From an uncultured Desulfosarcina sp. (lineage in GTDB: Bacteria > Desulfobacterota > Desulfobacteria > Desulfobacterales > Desulfosarcinaceae): DNA of 64,000 nt. Position numbers and translations under genes: made by a program. The stretch spans positions 1,736,001-1,800,000 of the forward strand of contig NZ_OY764190.1 of the NCBI RefSeq assembly GCF_963668215.1, read 5' to 3'. The notes below the pieces were generated by a model. That model did not search any database and was not told where the DNA came from. It worked only from the letters and a program-made list of their open reading frames with translations. This document shows, piece after piece, positions 1 through 9,904 of the stretch. Numbering within the stretch: the first letter of the stretch is position 1; each line of letters begins with the position of its first letter.

Positions 1-370
1 TCCGCTTGCCGGCCATCAACGACGTATGTCCGGGTTGGTGGTAATTGGTTACCAGGGAGAAACTGCGGTCGATCAGCCGCTTGATCTGAGAGGTAAACTC
101 CCAAAAATAGACCGGCGATGCATAGAGGACCGCATCGGAGGCTATCATACGATCCAGGATGGCCGGGGCGTCGTCCTCCTGAACGCAGGCGATGGCGTCG
201 GGGGTTTGCCTGCATTTAGCGCATCCCATGCACCCCCCGATGGTTTTATTGTGCAGGTAGATCCGTTCCACCGAATGACCAAGAGTTTCAAGTTCCTGTT
301 CCACCCAGCCCAGAATCGTGGCCGTGTTGCCTTTCTTTTTGGCGCTGCCTAAAAGTGTGGTAATCTGCAT
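1..370 (-). CDS. Iron-sulfur flavoprotein / NADPH-dependent FMN reductase family (partial)
   Basis: The 123 visible residues open with a flavodoxin-like FMN phosphate loop (LLGSAKKKGNTATIL) and carry a compact cysteine cluster, CMGCAKC followed by a fourth Cys nine residues on. That is the spacing seen in Isf-type iron-sulfur flavoproteins, which bind FMN and usually a 4Fe-4S cluster and pass electrons from ferredoxin. The segment ASPVYFWEFTSQIKRLIDR is the typical flavin/dimer loop. The ATG is preceded by GGAGAAAGG. The C-terminal part lies outside the window. Whether the cysteines hold a cluster or are only a family feature cannot be decided here. Confidence 0.85.
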   Translation of the reverse strand, partial: MQITTLLGSAKKKGNTATILGWVEQELETLGHSVERIYLHNKTIGGCMGCAKCRQTPDAIACVQEDDAPAILDRMIASDAVLYASPVYFWEFTSQIKRLIDRSFSLVTNYHQPGHTSLMAGKR

Positions 371-533
371 GAAAGCCTTTCTCCTGTTGCTTAAAAACGG
401 TTTTCGAATTGTGCATTGATTGCGAGTCGGAATCGGCTTACCTTATCCGACCGACGAGGGTTTGCCAACCGGTCATTTTGGCACCCGAAATTTTGGCAAG
501 GGAAGGACAACCTGCAAAAAGGAGCACCGCCAC

Positions 534-1640
534 ATGAAGCTGAAACCCTTTCGTCTGGAACGCTATTTCGCCAAACATGAGTTCTCGGCCCCTTATATTC
601 TCTGTGCCTCGGACTGCGAAAGCATGGCGCTGGAGGAACTGCTGGCAATGGAGGCCGACGCCCGCGATCAATTTTCCTCGCTTTGGCTCGGTTACACGGA
701 ATCCTTGGGTCATCCGGAGCTGAGGCAGGCCATCGCCGCCCTTTATGAACGGGTCGCCGCCGAACAGGTGCTGGTGCATGCAGGTGCCGAAGAGGCCATC
801 TTCAACTTCATGAATGTCGCCCTGGAGCCCGGAGACCATCTCATCGTCCATGCGCCCTGCTACCAATCCCTCGGCGACGTGGCTCGCGGAATCGGTGCCG
901 AGGTGACCGAGTGGCGGGCAGAACCGCACAACGGGTGGCGCATCGATCTCGACGATTTGAAAAGAAGCCTGACCGACCGTACGAAAGTGGTCGTGGTTAA
1001 TCTGCCCCATAATCCCACCGGCTTTCTGGCGGACAGCGATTTTATGCATGAATTGTCGGCGCTTTCCGAACGGCATGGCTTTATCGTCTTTTCGGACGAA
1101 GTCTACCGGGGCCTAGAGTTGAATCCTGCCGACCGCCTGCCGGCCATGGCCGACGTGAACGAACGGGCGGTGTCTCTGGGGGTGATGTCCAAAACCTACG
1201 GCCTGGCCGGCCTGCGCGTCGGCTGGATCGCTACCCATAACGACTCGCTTTTCCAGCAAATGGCCGCGTTCAAGGATTACACCACCATCTGCACCAGCGC
1301 CCCCAGCGAGTTTCTGGCCACCCTGGCATTGCGGCACGCCGACGCCATTGCCCGGCGCAACCTGGAGATTATCCACCAGAACCTGGATCGGCTGGACCAG
1401 TTTTTCGATGCCCATGCGGATTGGTTTGACTGGCAGCGGCCAAAGGCGGGGTCCATTGCCTTTCCCCTGCTGCGAGAAGGATCGGCGGATACCTTTTGCG
1501 AAGATCTGGTCCAAAAAGCCGGCGTGCTGCTGCTTCCTGGCAGCCTTTACGGCCCGAATTACAATGCCTTCCGGGTGGGTTTCGGCCGCAGGAATTTACC
1601 CGAGGCCTTGGAGAAGTTCGAAGACTATCTCATTCTTTAG
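534..1640 (+). CDS. PLP-dependent class I/II aminotransferase
   Basis: This 368-residue protein has the fold-type I aminotransferase landmarks: a GAEEAIFNFM cofactor-binding turn, NLPHNPTGF, the SDEVYRGLE strand, and MSKTYGLAGLRVGW with the Schiff-base lysine. The end RVGFGRRNLPEALEKFE carries the substrate-carboxylate arginine. The ATG at 534 has a GGAG box 12 bases upstream; a longer reading from a TTG at 420 has no such signal and adds residues atypical of the family. The amino donor is unknown. The gene converges on the dehydratase activator with an 11-base overlap, so both ends are tightly packed. A link with 2-hydroxy-acid metabolism of an amino acid is possible but is inference. Confidence 0.9.
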   Translation: MKLKPFRLERYFAKHEFSAPYILCASDCESMALEELLAMEADARDQFSSLWLGYTESLGHPELRQAIAALYERVAAEQVLVHAGAEEAIFNFMNVALEPGDHLIVHAPCYQSLGDVARGIGAEVTEWRAEPHNGWRIDLDDLKRSLTDRTKVVVVNLPHNPTGFLADSDFMHELSALSERHGFIVFSDEVYRGLELNPADRLPAMADVNERAVSLGVMSKTYGLAGLRVGWIATHNDSLFQQMAAFKDYTTICTSAPSEFLATLALRHADAIARRNLEIIHQNLDRLDQFFDAHADWFDWQRPKAGSIAFPLLREGSADTFCEDLVQKAGVLLLPGSLYGPNYNAFRVGFGRRNLPEALEKFEDYLIL

Positions 1641-2397
1641 CTGCAATCAACGCCGCGCCGATGGCGCCGTTTTCCTGGGCATGGGCGGAAACGCGCACCG
1701 GACAACCGGCCTTTTTCTCCAGCGCCTTCACCACACCGATATTTCTGGCCACCCCGCCGGTCATCATCAGCGGTTCGACGATCCCCACCCGCTTGGCCAT
1801 GGCCACGACCCGGGCAGCGATGGAGTCGTGGATACCGGCAATGATATTCTCGCGGGGTTCGCCCCGGGCGATGAGGGAGATCACTTCGGATTCGGCAAAG
1901 ACGGTGCACAGGCTGCTGATGGCGGCCGGTTGGCCGGCCTTCAGGGACATCTCGCCGAAGGCGTCCAGGTCCACTTCCAGGGCCCGGGCCATCACTTCGA
2001 GGAAGCGGCCGGTCCCGGCAGCGCATTTGTCATTCATGGCGAAATCCACCACCCGGCCGTTTTTGTCCAGGGCGATGGCCTTGCTGTCCTGCCCTCCGAT
2101 GTCGATGACGCAGCGCACGTCCGGGTCCTGAAAATGGGCTCCGGCAGCATGGCAGGTGATTTCGGTCACGGCTCTGTCGGCCAGGTCAACGCTGTTGCGG
2201 CCGTAGCCGGTAGCCACGATGCGGTCTACGGTGTCGGTGCGGATATCCAATGCTGCCAGCAGCTCTTTGAAGACCTTCTCTCCCGCGTTGCGGGCGTTGT
2301 AGCCGGTGAGAATCACCCGGCTGCCCACGAGCTGATTGTCCGTGACCAGAGCGGCCTTGGCGCTGATGGAGCCCACATCGATGCCGACGGTGATCAT
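1630..2397 (-). CDS. 2-hydroxyacyl-CoA dehydratase activator, BadF/BcrA/HgdC-type ATPase
   Basis: A 255-residue ASKHA-fold ATPase. It begins with the phosphate-binding GIDVGSISAKAALV and contains a second nucleotide motif, DIGGQDSKAI. The cysteines in NDKCAAGTGRFLE and SSLCTVFAESEV match the two ligands per subunit that hold the 4Fe-4S cluster at the dimer interface of HgdC-type activators. The family uses ATP hydrolysis to push one electron at very low potential onto the dehydratase, starting the ketyl-radical reaction. Its ATG overlaps the stop of the upstream dehydratase subunit (ATGA), which suggests translational coupling. The length matches stand-alone activators. BcrA/BadF benzoyl-CoA reductase subunits are relatives, but only one activator-type gene is present, which favours the dehydratase reading. 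Confidence 0.93.
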   Translation of the reverse strand: MITVGIDVGSISAKAALVTDNQLVGSRVILTGYNARNAGEKVFKELLAALDIRTDTVDRIVATGYGRNSVDLADRAVTEITCHAAGAHFQDPDVRCVIDIGGQDSKAIALDKNGRVVDFAMNDKCAAGTGRFLEVMARALEVDLDAFGEMSLKAGQPAAISSLCTVFAESEVISLIARGEPRENIIAGIHDSIAARVVAMAKRVGIVEPLMMTGGVARNIGVVKALEKKAGCPVRVSAHAQENGAIGAALIAAKE

Positions 2398-3611
2398 TGA
2401 ATTATCTCCATAAACGCATCGATGCGAGTCCCAATCTGGCTTTCCGAAAAATTGCGGGCATCGGTCATATCCGATTCGATCACCAGCGAGGGGATGCCGC
2501 ACTTTTCCCGCACGATGCGCTGGATGTCGTACTGGCCCAAGCTGTAAGGCTTGCAGCTGCGGTTGGAATGCATCACCAGTCCGTCAACCCCGTATTTGCT
2601 TACCATGTCCACCACCATATCGGCCATTTGGTCGGTGCCGATATTGATGTAGATGCGTGCGTAGCCGGCGGCCATGGAACCCAGGAAATCCTTTTCGTCC
2701 AGATATTTGAGGGTGCCGCACCAGGAGGAGGTATAGGTGTCCGCCACCAGGCAGGCGCCGTGGGCGGCAAACTTCTCGGACAGCCAGCGGGTGCGGTACC
2801 ACACCGGCAGGTTGTCCCACAGCAGGCGGTAACGCTCGTCGGGCACGGCCGCGATGCCCTCGGCAACCCGGGTCTTCATCTCATCGAGCAATTCGGTGTA
2901 ATAGTCGACCACAGTTTGGGTCCCGCGCAGGGTGACGATCAGGGCCAGGTGGAAAAAAGCATCGAAGGCGCTCATCGGCGCCGGCCGGTTCATGGTGGTA
3001 TCCAGCACCTGCTGCCAGAGTTCCTGGCCTCTTATGGAAAGGCGGCCAACCTCCATCATGCGGTCATAGTCGAAGGGTTTGCCGCAGTGGGTTTCCAAAA
3101 AAGTAATATACTCGTTTAGCTGTGTCCGCACGTAATCGTGAACCGTCTGGGTATACTCGGTGTGGATGAAGGGTGTGTCCAGGATAAACAGGGGGACCTT
3201 GAAATAGCGGGCCTGAACCTCGTACCACTTGAGCACCGTTCCGCAGATGTTGTTGCAGCAGATCAGCATGTCCGGTCGGGGCAGTCCGCCGATGGGCCCG
3301 CCGTCGACCGTGGCGCAGGCGATGTCGGCGCGGGCGTAGGAGCATAAATCGCTGGCATAGCCCATGGCCTCGGCCTTTTCGCAGAGATCCACGCCCATCT
3401 TGGATGCGCCGATCATGGCGCCGTGGTTTTCCGGATAAACCGGAATCACGTCCATGGCAATGAGCGGCTCCACCGGCCCGCCGCTGGTGATCCAGGCCAC
3501 TTTCTTGTTGTTCTGCTCCGCGGTTTTGGCGTCGATGTAGTAGTCGGTCATGATGGCTTTCATACGTTTGACCGACTTGATCTTGCGCTTTTCTTTTTCA
3601 GGGTCACCCAT
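2394..3611 (-). CDS. 2-hydroxyacyl-CoA dehydratase / benzoyl-CoA reductase-type subunit
   Basis: A 405-residue member of the HgdA/FldB/BcrB-C family. Three cysteines sit where cluster ligands are expected: SDLCSYARADIA, NNICGTVLKWYE and SNRSCKPYSLGQYDIQR. Such subunits pair with a second one, each carrying a 4Fe-4S cluster, and remove water from an (R)-2-hydroxyacyl-CoA after one-electron activation. The ATG has AGGAGA upstream. It is coupled to the activator gene downstream, while its presumed partner gene (4925-6040) is separated from it by an IS110 element. The substrate (glutaryl, lactyl, aryl-lactyl or another CoA ester) cannot be told from the sequence, and no CoA-transferase is adjacent. 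Confidence 0.92.
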   Translation of the reverse strand: MGDPEKEKRKIKSVKRMKAIMTDYYIDAKTAEQNNKKVAWITSGGPVEPLIAMDVIPVYPENHGAMIGASKMGVDLCEKAEAMGYASDLCSYARADIACATVDGGPIGGLPRPDMLICCNNICGTVLKWYEVQARYFKVPLFILDTPFIHTEYTQTVHDYVRTQLNEYITFLETHCGKPFDYDRMMEVGRLSIRGQELWQQVLDTTMNRPAPMSAFDAFFHLALIVTLRGTQTVVDYYTELLDEMKTRVAEGIAAVPDERYRLLWDNLPVWYRTRWLSEKFAAHGACLVADTYTSSWCGTLKYLDEKDFLGSMAAGYARIYINIGTDQMADMVVDMVSKYGVDGLVMHSNRSCKPYSLGQYDIQRIVREKCGIPSLVIESDMTDARNFSESQIGTRIDAFMEIIQ

Positions 3612-3671
3612 TGCGTTCTCCTGTATAGCGACGGTTTGTAACCGGTCTTTGCCGTCGATCCCGGTTGCCGT

Positions 3672-3719
3672 AGCGGCTTCCAGCCGCGATAGATTAACGA
3701 ATCGCGGCTGGAAGCCGCT
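3672..3719. repeat. Perfect 19-bp inverted repeat (family A hairpin)
   Basis: AGCGGCTTCCAGCCGCGAT is followed after ten bases by its exact reverse complement. The arms are the same sequence that ends the 140-170 bp family A repeats at 16.5-19.9 kb, so this is a short, hairpin-only version. It lies downstream of nothing transcribed toward it and just left of the IS110 element. Confidence 0.9.
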
Positions 3720-3739
3720 CCTTGTATATTAAAAAAACT

Positions 3740-4864
<1,125 letters not shown>

Positions 4865-4924
4865 CTGGATTGGTGTTGACAATGAATACAGTCGCTACGC
4901 TATTCTCACCTCTGAAGCATAATT

Positions 4925-6040
4925 CTACAGCATCTCAATAAATGCCTCACACCTTGTTTGAAGCTGCCCCTGGGAAACATTCTGCTCCTCCAGTTCCACC
5001 AGCAGGCTGGGAATGCCGGCGTCATCGAGCATGCCTTTGAGGTAGGGGTAATCGAACGCATGCGGGTCGCAGAACTTGAGGAAAACAAAAATGACCCCGT
5101 TGGCCTGTTCTTTTTTGGCGAGGCGGACCAGTTCGTCACCCCGACTGGTGATGCCGGTATGCTTGGCCGGGCAGATGGCCCGCTTTGCGTACCGTTCTGA
5201 AATGGCGGCGATGGGGTTGCCGGCGGTATCGATCCGGCCGGTCAGCCCCCGTGATCCGGTACACAGGTCGTCGGCAACGACCCATCCACCAGCGGCTTCG
5301 ACGATGCTATACACGTCAGGCAGGTTGCAGACCCCGCCGGACAAAAAGATGCGTTTGCCGGCAGGTGGGCCTGGTTCCTGCCCTTCCAGATGCGCCACCA
5401 CCCGCGTCAGGCGCTCCAGAAATTCCCTGCGATCCATGACCATGGATGCCCGCACGATGGCATGCACGTCGCTGCCCGAAACGATCCCCGGCCGCTCGGA
5501 CCGCAGTTCGTACAACCGCTGCATGGTCCTGCGAATGTCATTGTACACGTCGATGGCCCGATGCAGATCGGCATCGGTGATGGATCGGTCCAGCAGCGAC
5601 GCCAGTTGGGTGTGCGCATCGCCAAGGACCTGGGTCATGTATTGCCGGGCGCTGTCGGTGTTGAGTTTCACCGGCAGCACCACGTCTAGGTGAAAACCGG
5701 TGGGGGCGTTCATGCGCCAGATGTCCGACAGGCGTTGAATGGAGTCGCAGGTATGGGGGAAAATGGCGCCGTCGAGAAAGTCAAGCCGCCCGTCCAAGGC
5801 GTCCGCCAATGCGCCGCGCACCAGACTGCAGCTGTAAGACTGGAGGTGGGCGTCGGCGCTCGAAGTCCCGCCGCTTCCGCCGACAACACGAAAGGCCAGC
5901 GCCCCTCCGGCCAGGATCAATTCCTCGGGAGCGTAGGAGCAGAAGGTGCCGACCACCTTGCCGCTGGTTTCTGCCTTCCATTGGCGGGCATAGTTTCCGG
6001 GATCGGCGGCAACGGCTTTCAGGACGGCCAGATCTTTCAT
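4925..6040 (-). CDS. 2-hydroxyacyl-CoA dehydratase, second subunit
   Basis: A 371-residue HgdB/FldC-like protein. Cysteines in TFCSYAPEELILAGG, PHTCDSIQRL and KFCDPHAFDYPYLK match the three cluster-ligand positions of the family. Together with the subunit at 2394-3611 it should form the dehydratase heterodimer, each half with a 4Fe-4S cluster. I chose the ATG at 6040 because GGGAG lies just upstream; a longer start at 6076 or 6094 is possible. It is the first gene of the operon and is divergent from a TetR regulator. The IS110 element now lies between this gene and the rest of the operon and could uncouple expression of the two subunits. Confidence 0.9.
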   Translation of the reverse strand: MKDLAVLKAVAADPGNYARQWKAETSGKVVGTFCSYAPEELILAGGALAFRVVGGSGGTSSADAHLQSYSCSLVRGALADALDGRLDFLDGAIFPHTCDSIQRLSDIWRMNAPTGFHLDVVLPVKLNTDSARQYMTQVLGDAHTQLASLLDRSITDADLHRAIDVYNDIRRTMQRLYELRSERPGIVSGSDVHAIVRASMVMDRREFLERLTRVVAHLEGQEPGPPAGKRIFLSGGVCNLPDVYSIVEAAGGWVVADDLCTGSRGLTGRIDTAGNPIAAISERYAKRAICPAKHTGITSRGDELVRLAKKEQANGVIFVFLKFCDPHAFDYPYLKGMLDDAGIPSLLVELEEQNVSQGQLQTRCEAFIEML

Positions 6041-6100
6041 TCCAATTCTCCCGAATGTCTCATTATTGTTCTCCATGAAGCTCCAGTGAGCCACCCCCTC

Positions 6101-6176
6101 GCTCCCATGCTCCGCGTGGGAGTGCTAATTGTTCTTTCATGAGCAGACGGGGTTCCCACGCAGGAGCGTAGGAACC
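6101..6176. repeat. Family B dispersed repeat
   Basis: Two head-to-tail hairpins: GCTCCCATGCTCCGCGTGGG and, 25 bases on, GGTTCCCACGCAGGAGCG leading into GGAACC. The same two-part unit recurs at 38234-38309 and, inverted, at 16654-16717, with single-hairpin remnants at 18660, 19880 and 56263. Here it occupies the divergent promoter region between the dehydratase operon and its TetR gene. Confidence 0.85.
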
Positions 6177-6325
6177 AGGCAACTGGAGCTTTATGGGGAA
6201 CCGTTTTGTTTTAAAATATCGGACCGAGGACGTGACTGTGTTTGCTGTTTTTATTATCGAACGGCGGTCGGCATGTCAACCGATAGTTGCAAAACGACCG
6301 GGATAGTGATACCCGAATAGATGTC

Positions 6326-6955
6326 ATGGCCAAACGAAACACACTGAACAAACTCAAGCAGCAGGAACGGCAAATCCGCGAGGATTTGATCATCGATGCC
6401 GCCCGGGCCGTATTCGGCACCAAAACCTACGACCAGGTCAGCATGAACGAGATCGCCAAAGCGGCCGGGATTGCCAAGTCTTCCATCTACACCTATTTTC
6501 CCAACCAGGAAACCCTGTTCGTGGAAACCGCCTTTCGGGATACCGAAAGATTTATCGCTTCCCTCCAGCGGCGGGTACAGCAGGCAGATGGACTTTCCCT
6601 GAAGACGTTCATCGACGACTACCTGGACTACAACGTCGAACACGATGCCCACTGGCGCATGATCACCCATTTCGCCCTGCACGGAAACATCGGTGAAGCC
6701 TCGGCCGAAAAACTCAATCGCCTGTCCGTCGCGGTCATGGACCTGCTTGAAACCGTTCTGGAAAAAATCGGCTGCCGTGAGAACAACCGGCTTCTGGCCC
6801 ACACCCTGTTCGCCGCCCTGAGCGGTATCATGATCAGTTTTCGCAAGTACCCGGGGCGCACTGAAACCGAACGCATCGCCCACATGAAGCGCATCGCCGG
6901 GATGGTGGAACGGATGCTGACGGCGTTTATCGAACCAGAGGCAACAACTGAATAA
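6326..6955 (+). CDS. TetR/AcrR-family transcriptional regulator
   Basis: A 209-residue protein with an N-terminal TetR helix-turn-helix, ILDAA-like region followed by MNEIAKAAGIAKSSIYTYF, and an all-helical ligand domain after it. The ATG at 6326 starts MAKRNTLNKLKQQE; an upstream TTG at 6287 would add 13 residues and is less likely. It is divergent from the dehydratase operon, so repression of that operon in response to a CoA ester or related metabolite is a reasonable inference. CAAC-N5-GTTG at 6278-6290 is a very small candidate operator half and is not strong evidence. Confidence 0.9.
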   Translation: MAKRNTLNKLKQQERQIREDLIIDAARAVFGTKTYDQVSMNEIAKAAGIAKSSIYTYFPNQETLFVETAFRDTERFIASLQRRVQQADGLSLKTFIDDYLDYNVEHDAHWRMITHFALHGNIGEASAEKLNRLSVAVMDLLETVLEKIGCRENNRLLAHTLFAALSGIMISFRKYPGRTETERIAHMKRIAGMVERMLTAFIEPEATTE

Positions 6956-7062
6956 ACCCCAACGTTGCAACTATGGGTAAAACGATTTCTATGGAGGCAA
7001 TCACCGACCACTCGCGGGTGGTTTGATGAAACTCCCTCGAAGGGGCTAAAATCCAGACCCAT

Positions 7063-7241
7063 GAACGTCGAACATCGAACGTCCAACTTCGAATTTTGAA
7101 CAAGGTATTCTATCGTTTTTGTACGAATAATCCCTATTTTCACCGACCGATCCAACGACAGGTGTTTCTTTTAACCGATTAACGGAGCGAAGCGATCTCG
7201 TCATTCAATATTGGACGTTCGATGTTCGATGTTCGACGTTC
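7063..7241. repeat. Family D long inverted repeat
   Basis: About 40 bases starting GAACGTCGAACATCGAACGT are repeated in inverted orientation at 7202-7241 (GGACGTTCGATGTTCGATG ...), leaving about 100 bases between the arms. The arms are themselves built from an 8-10 base GAACATC/GAACGTC unit. The element fills most of the 388-base gap between the TetR gene and the exporter gene. Confidence 0.8.
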
Positions 7242-7342
7242 TAAAATACAGTTGCCGGTCGAATATCTCGCCGGACCGGTCCGGACCTTTTCGGGTTGCT
7301 TTGGATCGGGTCTCAAACTAACCTTGGCAAGGCGTAACTGAT

Positions 7343-7978
7343 ATGTTCGGTATTCACGATTTCTCGCTTTTCGTGGTCTCCTGCATCCTGCTCAACATCA
7401 CCCCCGGGCAGGACACCATGTACATTATCGGACGCAGCATGGCCCAGGGCCGGCAGGCCGGGATCATGTCGGTCCTGGGAATCATGACCGGTGTGCTGGT
7501 CCACACCCTGCTGGCGGCCCTGGGCTTGTCGGTGATCCTGGCCACCTCGTCCCTGGCTTTTACCGTTGTCAAGATTGCCGGAGCCGCCTATCTGATCTGG
7601 ATCGGCATAGGATTTATGATGTCCCGCACGGACCCTGAGCAATCGTCCGATGTGCCGGCAACGCCGCCGGATGCCTGGAAGATCTTCAAGCAGGGTGTGC
7701 TCACCAATGTTCTCAACCCCAAGGTTGCCCTGTTTTTCCTCTCTTTTTTGCCGCAGTTCGTCCTCCCTGGGACGCAGCCGGTCTTCCTGCCGTTTCTGGT
7801 GCTGGGCCTTGCTTTTTTCACCACGGGCAGCATCTGGTGCCTGGTTCTGGCCACCGGCGCCGCCTGGTTGTCGGACCGCTTCCGCAGGTATCGTTCCGCC
7901 GGCGGTTTATTGAAAAAATGCACCGGTCTGTTGTTTGTGGCCCTGGGCATCCGCCTGGCCTTTTCCCAGGCCCGTTAG
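7343..7978 (+). CDS. LysE/RhtB-family amino-acid exporter
   Basis: A 211-residue inner-membrane protein with about six hydrophobic helices. The signature ITPGQDTMYIIGRSMAQGRQAG near the N-terminus is the conserved first loop of the LysE/RhtB superfamily, followed by GIMTGVLVHTLLAALGLS and GAAYLIWIGIGFM. LNPKVALFFLSFLPQF is the other family hallmark. Members export amino acids such as lysine, threonine or homoserine lactone by proton antiport; the substrate here is unknown. No regulator is attached. The ATG has only a weak AAGG upstream. A thioesterase gene follows by about 55 bases and may be cotranscribed. Confidence 0.93.
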   Translation: MFGIHDFSLFVVSCILLNITPGQDTMYIIGRSMAQGRQAGIMSVLGIMTGVLVHTLLAALGLSVILATSSLAFTVVKIAGAAYLIWIGIGFMMSRTDPEQSSDVPATPPDAWKIFKQGVLTNVLNPKVALFFLSFLPQFVLPGTQPVFLPFLVLGLAFFTTGSIWCLVLATGAAWLSDRFRRYRSAGGLLKKCTGLLFVALGIRLAFSQAR

Positions 7979-8033
7979 CCGGACCGCAGAAAACGATTCG
8001 CTTTCATCGGCCACTTCTAAGGAGAAAGACATT

Positions 8034-8846
8034 TTGACGATGCCGGACACATTGTTTGCAACACTTTTGGAAAACATTACCGAAGACAAGAATTCTTATT
8101 CTCTGCGACTGTCACCAGACTGGATGCAGGGCCGGGCCGGGTTCGGCGGGCTGGTAGGCGCCCTGGCACTCAAGGCTATGCGCAGCCACGTGGTGCCGGC
8201 GCGCAAGGTGCGCAGCCTGCTGATCGCTTTCGTGGGGCCGGTGGGACCGGAAAAATTTACCCTTCACGCCAAGGTGCTGCGCGCGGGGAAATCCGTCACC
8301 CAGGTGGAGGCCAAGCTGATCCAGGCAGACCAGGTCTGCTGCACGGCTTTGGGTAGCTTCGGGGAGGATCGGGACTCCGTCATCCGTATCCAGCCGGCTG
8401 CCTGCCCGGCCATGCCCCCGCCCAACGAGGCCATGGAACTGCCCTACATCGAAGGCCTCACACCGGCCTTCACCCGCCATTTTGCTTACCGGTGGGCGCT
8501 GGGCGAACTGCCGTTTTCCGGTCAGGGTGGCAGGGAAATCGGCGGGTGGATCCAATTTCGCGAGCCCACCGACTGCCTCACCGAAGAATGGCTGGTGGCC
8601 CTGGCCGATGCCTGGCCCACACCGGTTATGGGGATGCTGTCAGCCCCGGCGGCCGCCAGCACCGTGACCTGGGAATTGGGGTTCGTTCACCTGGACCGGG
8701 ACGCCTGTACCCAAAACGACTGGTGGGCATTCCACTGCGCGGCCGACAGTGCGGAGCGGGGCTATGTGCACGAACGCGCTGCCATCTGGGATCCGGAGGG
8801 GCGGCTGGCGGCATTCAGCCGGCAAACGACTACTGTTTTCGCTTAG
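8034..8846 (+). CDS. Thioesterase-superfamily protein (TesB-like double hotdog)
   Basis: A 270-residue acyl-CoA thioesterase-like protein. RAGFGGLVGALALKAM aligns with the hotdog helix, and the second half has WELGFVHLDRDACTQNDWWAFHC and the family ending AIWDPEGRLAAFSRQTT. It belongs to the proteobacterial 4HBT_3 group, which hydrolyses acyl-CoA to free acid. The start is a choice: TTG at 8034 has ideal spacing from AAGGAGAA at 8019-8026, while the ATG at 8040 is two codons on. The specific acyl substrate is unknown. Confidence 0.88.
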   Translation: MTMPDTLFATLLENITEDKNSYSLRLSPDWMQGRAGFGGLVGALALKAMRSHVVPARKVRSLLIAFVGPVGPEKFTLHAKVLRAGKSVTQVEAKLIQADQVCCTALGSFGEDRDSVIRIQPAACPAMPPPNEAMELPYIEGLTPAFTRHFAYRWALGELPFSGQGGREIGGWIQFREPTDCLTEEWLVALADAWPTPVMGMLSAPAAASTVTWELGFVHLDRDACTQNDWWAFHCAADSAERGYVHERAAIWDPEGRLAAFSRQTTTVFA

Positions 8847-8900
8847 AACGAGCCTGTCATAGTATGAGAATCATTGGATCAATTTTTACTTTCGATAGGC

Positions 8901-9048
8901 AAATAAAAATACCAATCAACAAATCTCAAATTCCAAATAAATCCCAATACTCAAAAACCCAAATCACAAACCACGGCTGGCTTTGTTTGGAATTTGGAAG
9001 TTGTGGTTTGGAATTTGTTTGAAATTTGGTGCTTGTAATTTGTTATTT
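8901..9048. repeat. Family C AT-rich palindromic repeat
   Basis: A 148-base AT-rich element made of CAAAT/ATTTG words. Its left half (CAAATCTCAAATTCCAAATA) is mirrored by GGAATTTG/GAAATTTGG words on the right. Close relatives are at 13721-13868 and 21911-22058, always between genes. It contrasts sharply with the GC-rich neighbours and fills the space between the thioesterase and DUF3786 genes. Confidence 0.85.
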
Positions 9049-9088
9049 CTTTTACAGCCAGCGATTGGATTCCGTATTTGGCTTTCAC

Positions 9089-9904
9089 TCAGCCGGCTTC
9101 AACAAACCCATGCCGCAAAGCCAGCTTCTGAAACATCAGGGCCATGCCTGCACCCAATGAGAAGACGGAGCCGATATCCAGGTTGCGGTCGGCTGTTTGA
9201 TCGAAGAAGACGTTGAGGCTGGAGCCGATCCCTTCGTCCGGCCGCCAGTAACAGATCATGACGGGTACTTTCGGCAGAGGGTGCAGCACCACGGAGATAT
9301 CCGACTGAAACTGGCGTTCCACCTGCCGACCGGAAAAAAGGTGCACGATATCATCGAACAGATCGGTGTAGATGTCCGCCACACGCTTCATGGCCTCTTC
9401 GCAGCGTTTCTGGAACAGTGGATAGCGATCCTTGCCGTCTTTCAGTTCGCGGAAGGAGACCCATTGGCCGGTGGGTGCGACGCCTTCGCCGTTGAGAACG
9501 TAATCGAAAAAGGGGGCCGCCACCCAGGGATTGACGTGAATGTCCGACATTATATTGCCCCGGGCGTCCACACTGAAATCCTTGCCGAGGATTTTGAGAA
9601 TCAATCGGCCGTTTTCAAACCGCCCGCCGGTTCTCTCGGCCACGGCGACCAGGTCGATTTTCCGAATCTCCTGCTTCATGGCTTCCAGATGCGCTTCGCG
9701 GTTATCTTCGATGGAGGGGCCGCCGGCCGATGATCCTGCAAATTGTTCAATTTCGGAAGGCTTCAATTTGGGGCACTCCTCGATTTTCCGGTGTCCCTGA
9801 AAAACCGCGCCGGCAAACGCCAGGCAGGTTTTCTCGCCACAATCCCGGCAGTTGGATTTGTCCAGCAGTCGAAAGATTTCCATTGCGTTTTTGGGGGCAG
9901 GCAT
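9089..9904 (-). CDS. DUF3786 protein with N-terminal corrinoid-protein-type Fe-S domain
   Basis: A 271-residue protein. Residues 10-45 hold C-x2-C-x4-C-x16-C (NCRDCGEKTCLAFAG ... EECP), the 4Fe-4S domain found in corrinoid/iron-sulfur proteins and in ACS/CODH-linked proteins. The remainder matches DUF3786, a cytosolic domain of unknown function common in acetyl-CoA-pathway anaerobes; FSVDARGNIMSDIHVNPWVAAPFFDYVL is its most recognisable part (residues about 110-138). The ATG has GAGGAA upstream. A role in electron delivery or corrinoid handling is inference from the first domain only. Confidence 0.85.
   Translation of the reverse strand: MPAPKNAMEIFRLLDKSNCRDCGEKTCLAFAGAVFQGHRKIEECPKLKPSEIEQFAGSSAGGPSIEDNREAHLEAMKQEIRKIDLVAVAERTGGRFENGRLILKILGKDFSVDARGNIMSDIHVNPWVAAPFFDYVLNGEGVAPTGQWVSFRELKDGKDRYPLFQKRCEEAMKRVADIYTDLFDDIVHLFSGRQVERQFQSDISVVLHPLPKVPVMICYWRPDEGIGSSLNVFFDQTADRNLDIGSVFSLGAGMALMFQKLALRHGFVEAG

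Noticed and set aside
1348..2400. Open frame opposite the dehydratase activator
   Set aside because: Composition of an antisense shadow; the activator on the other strand has ATPase and cluster motifs.
6278..6290. CAAC-N5-GTTG as TetR operator
   Set aside because: Only four-base arms; too short to separate from chance, so it is mentioned only in the regulator entry.
7935..8033. Longer start for the first thioesterase gene
   Set aside because: It overlaps the exporter gene and lacks family similarity before 8034; the ribosome site is at 8019-8026.
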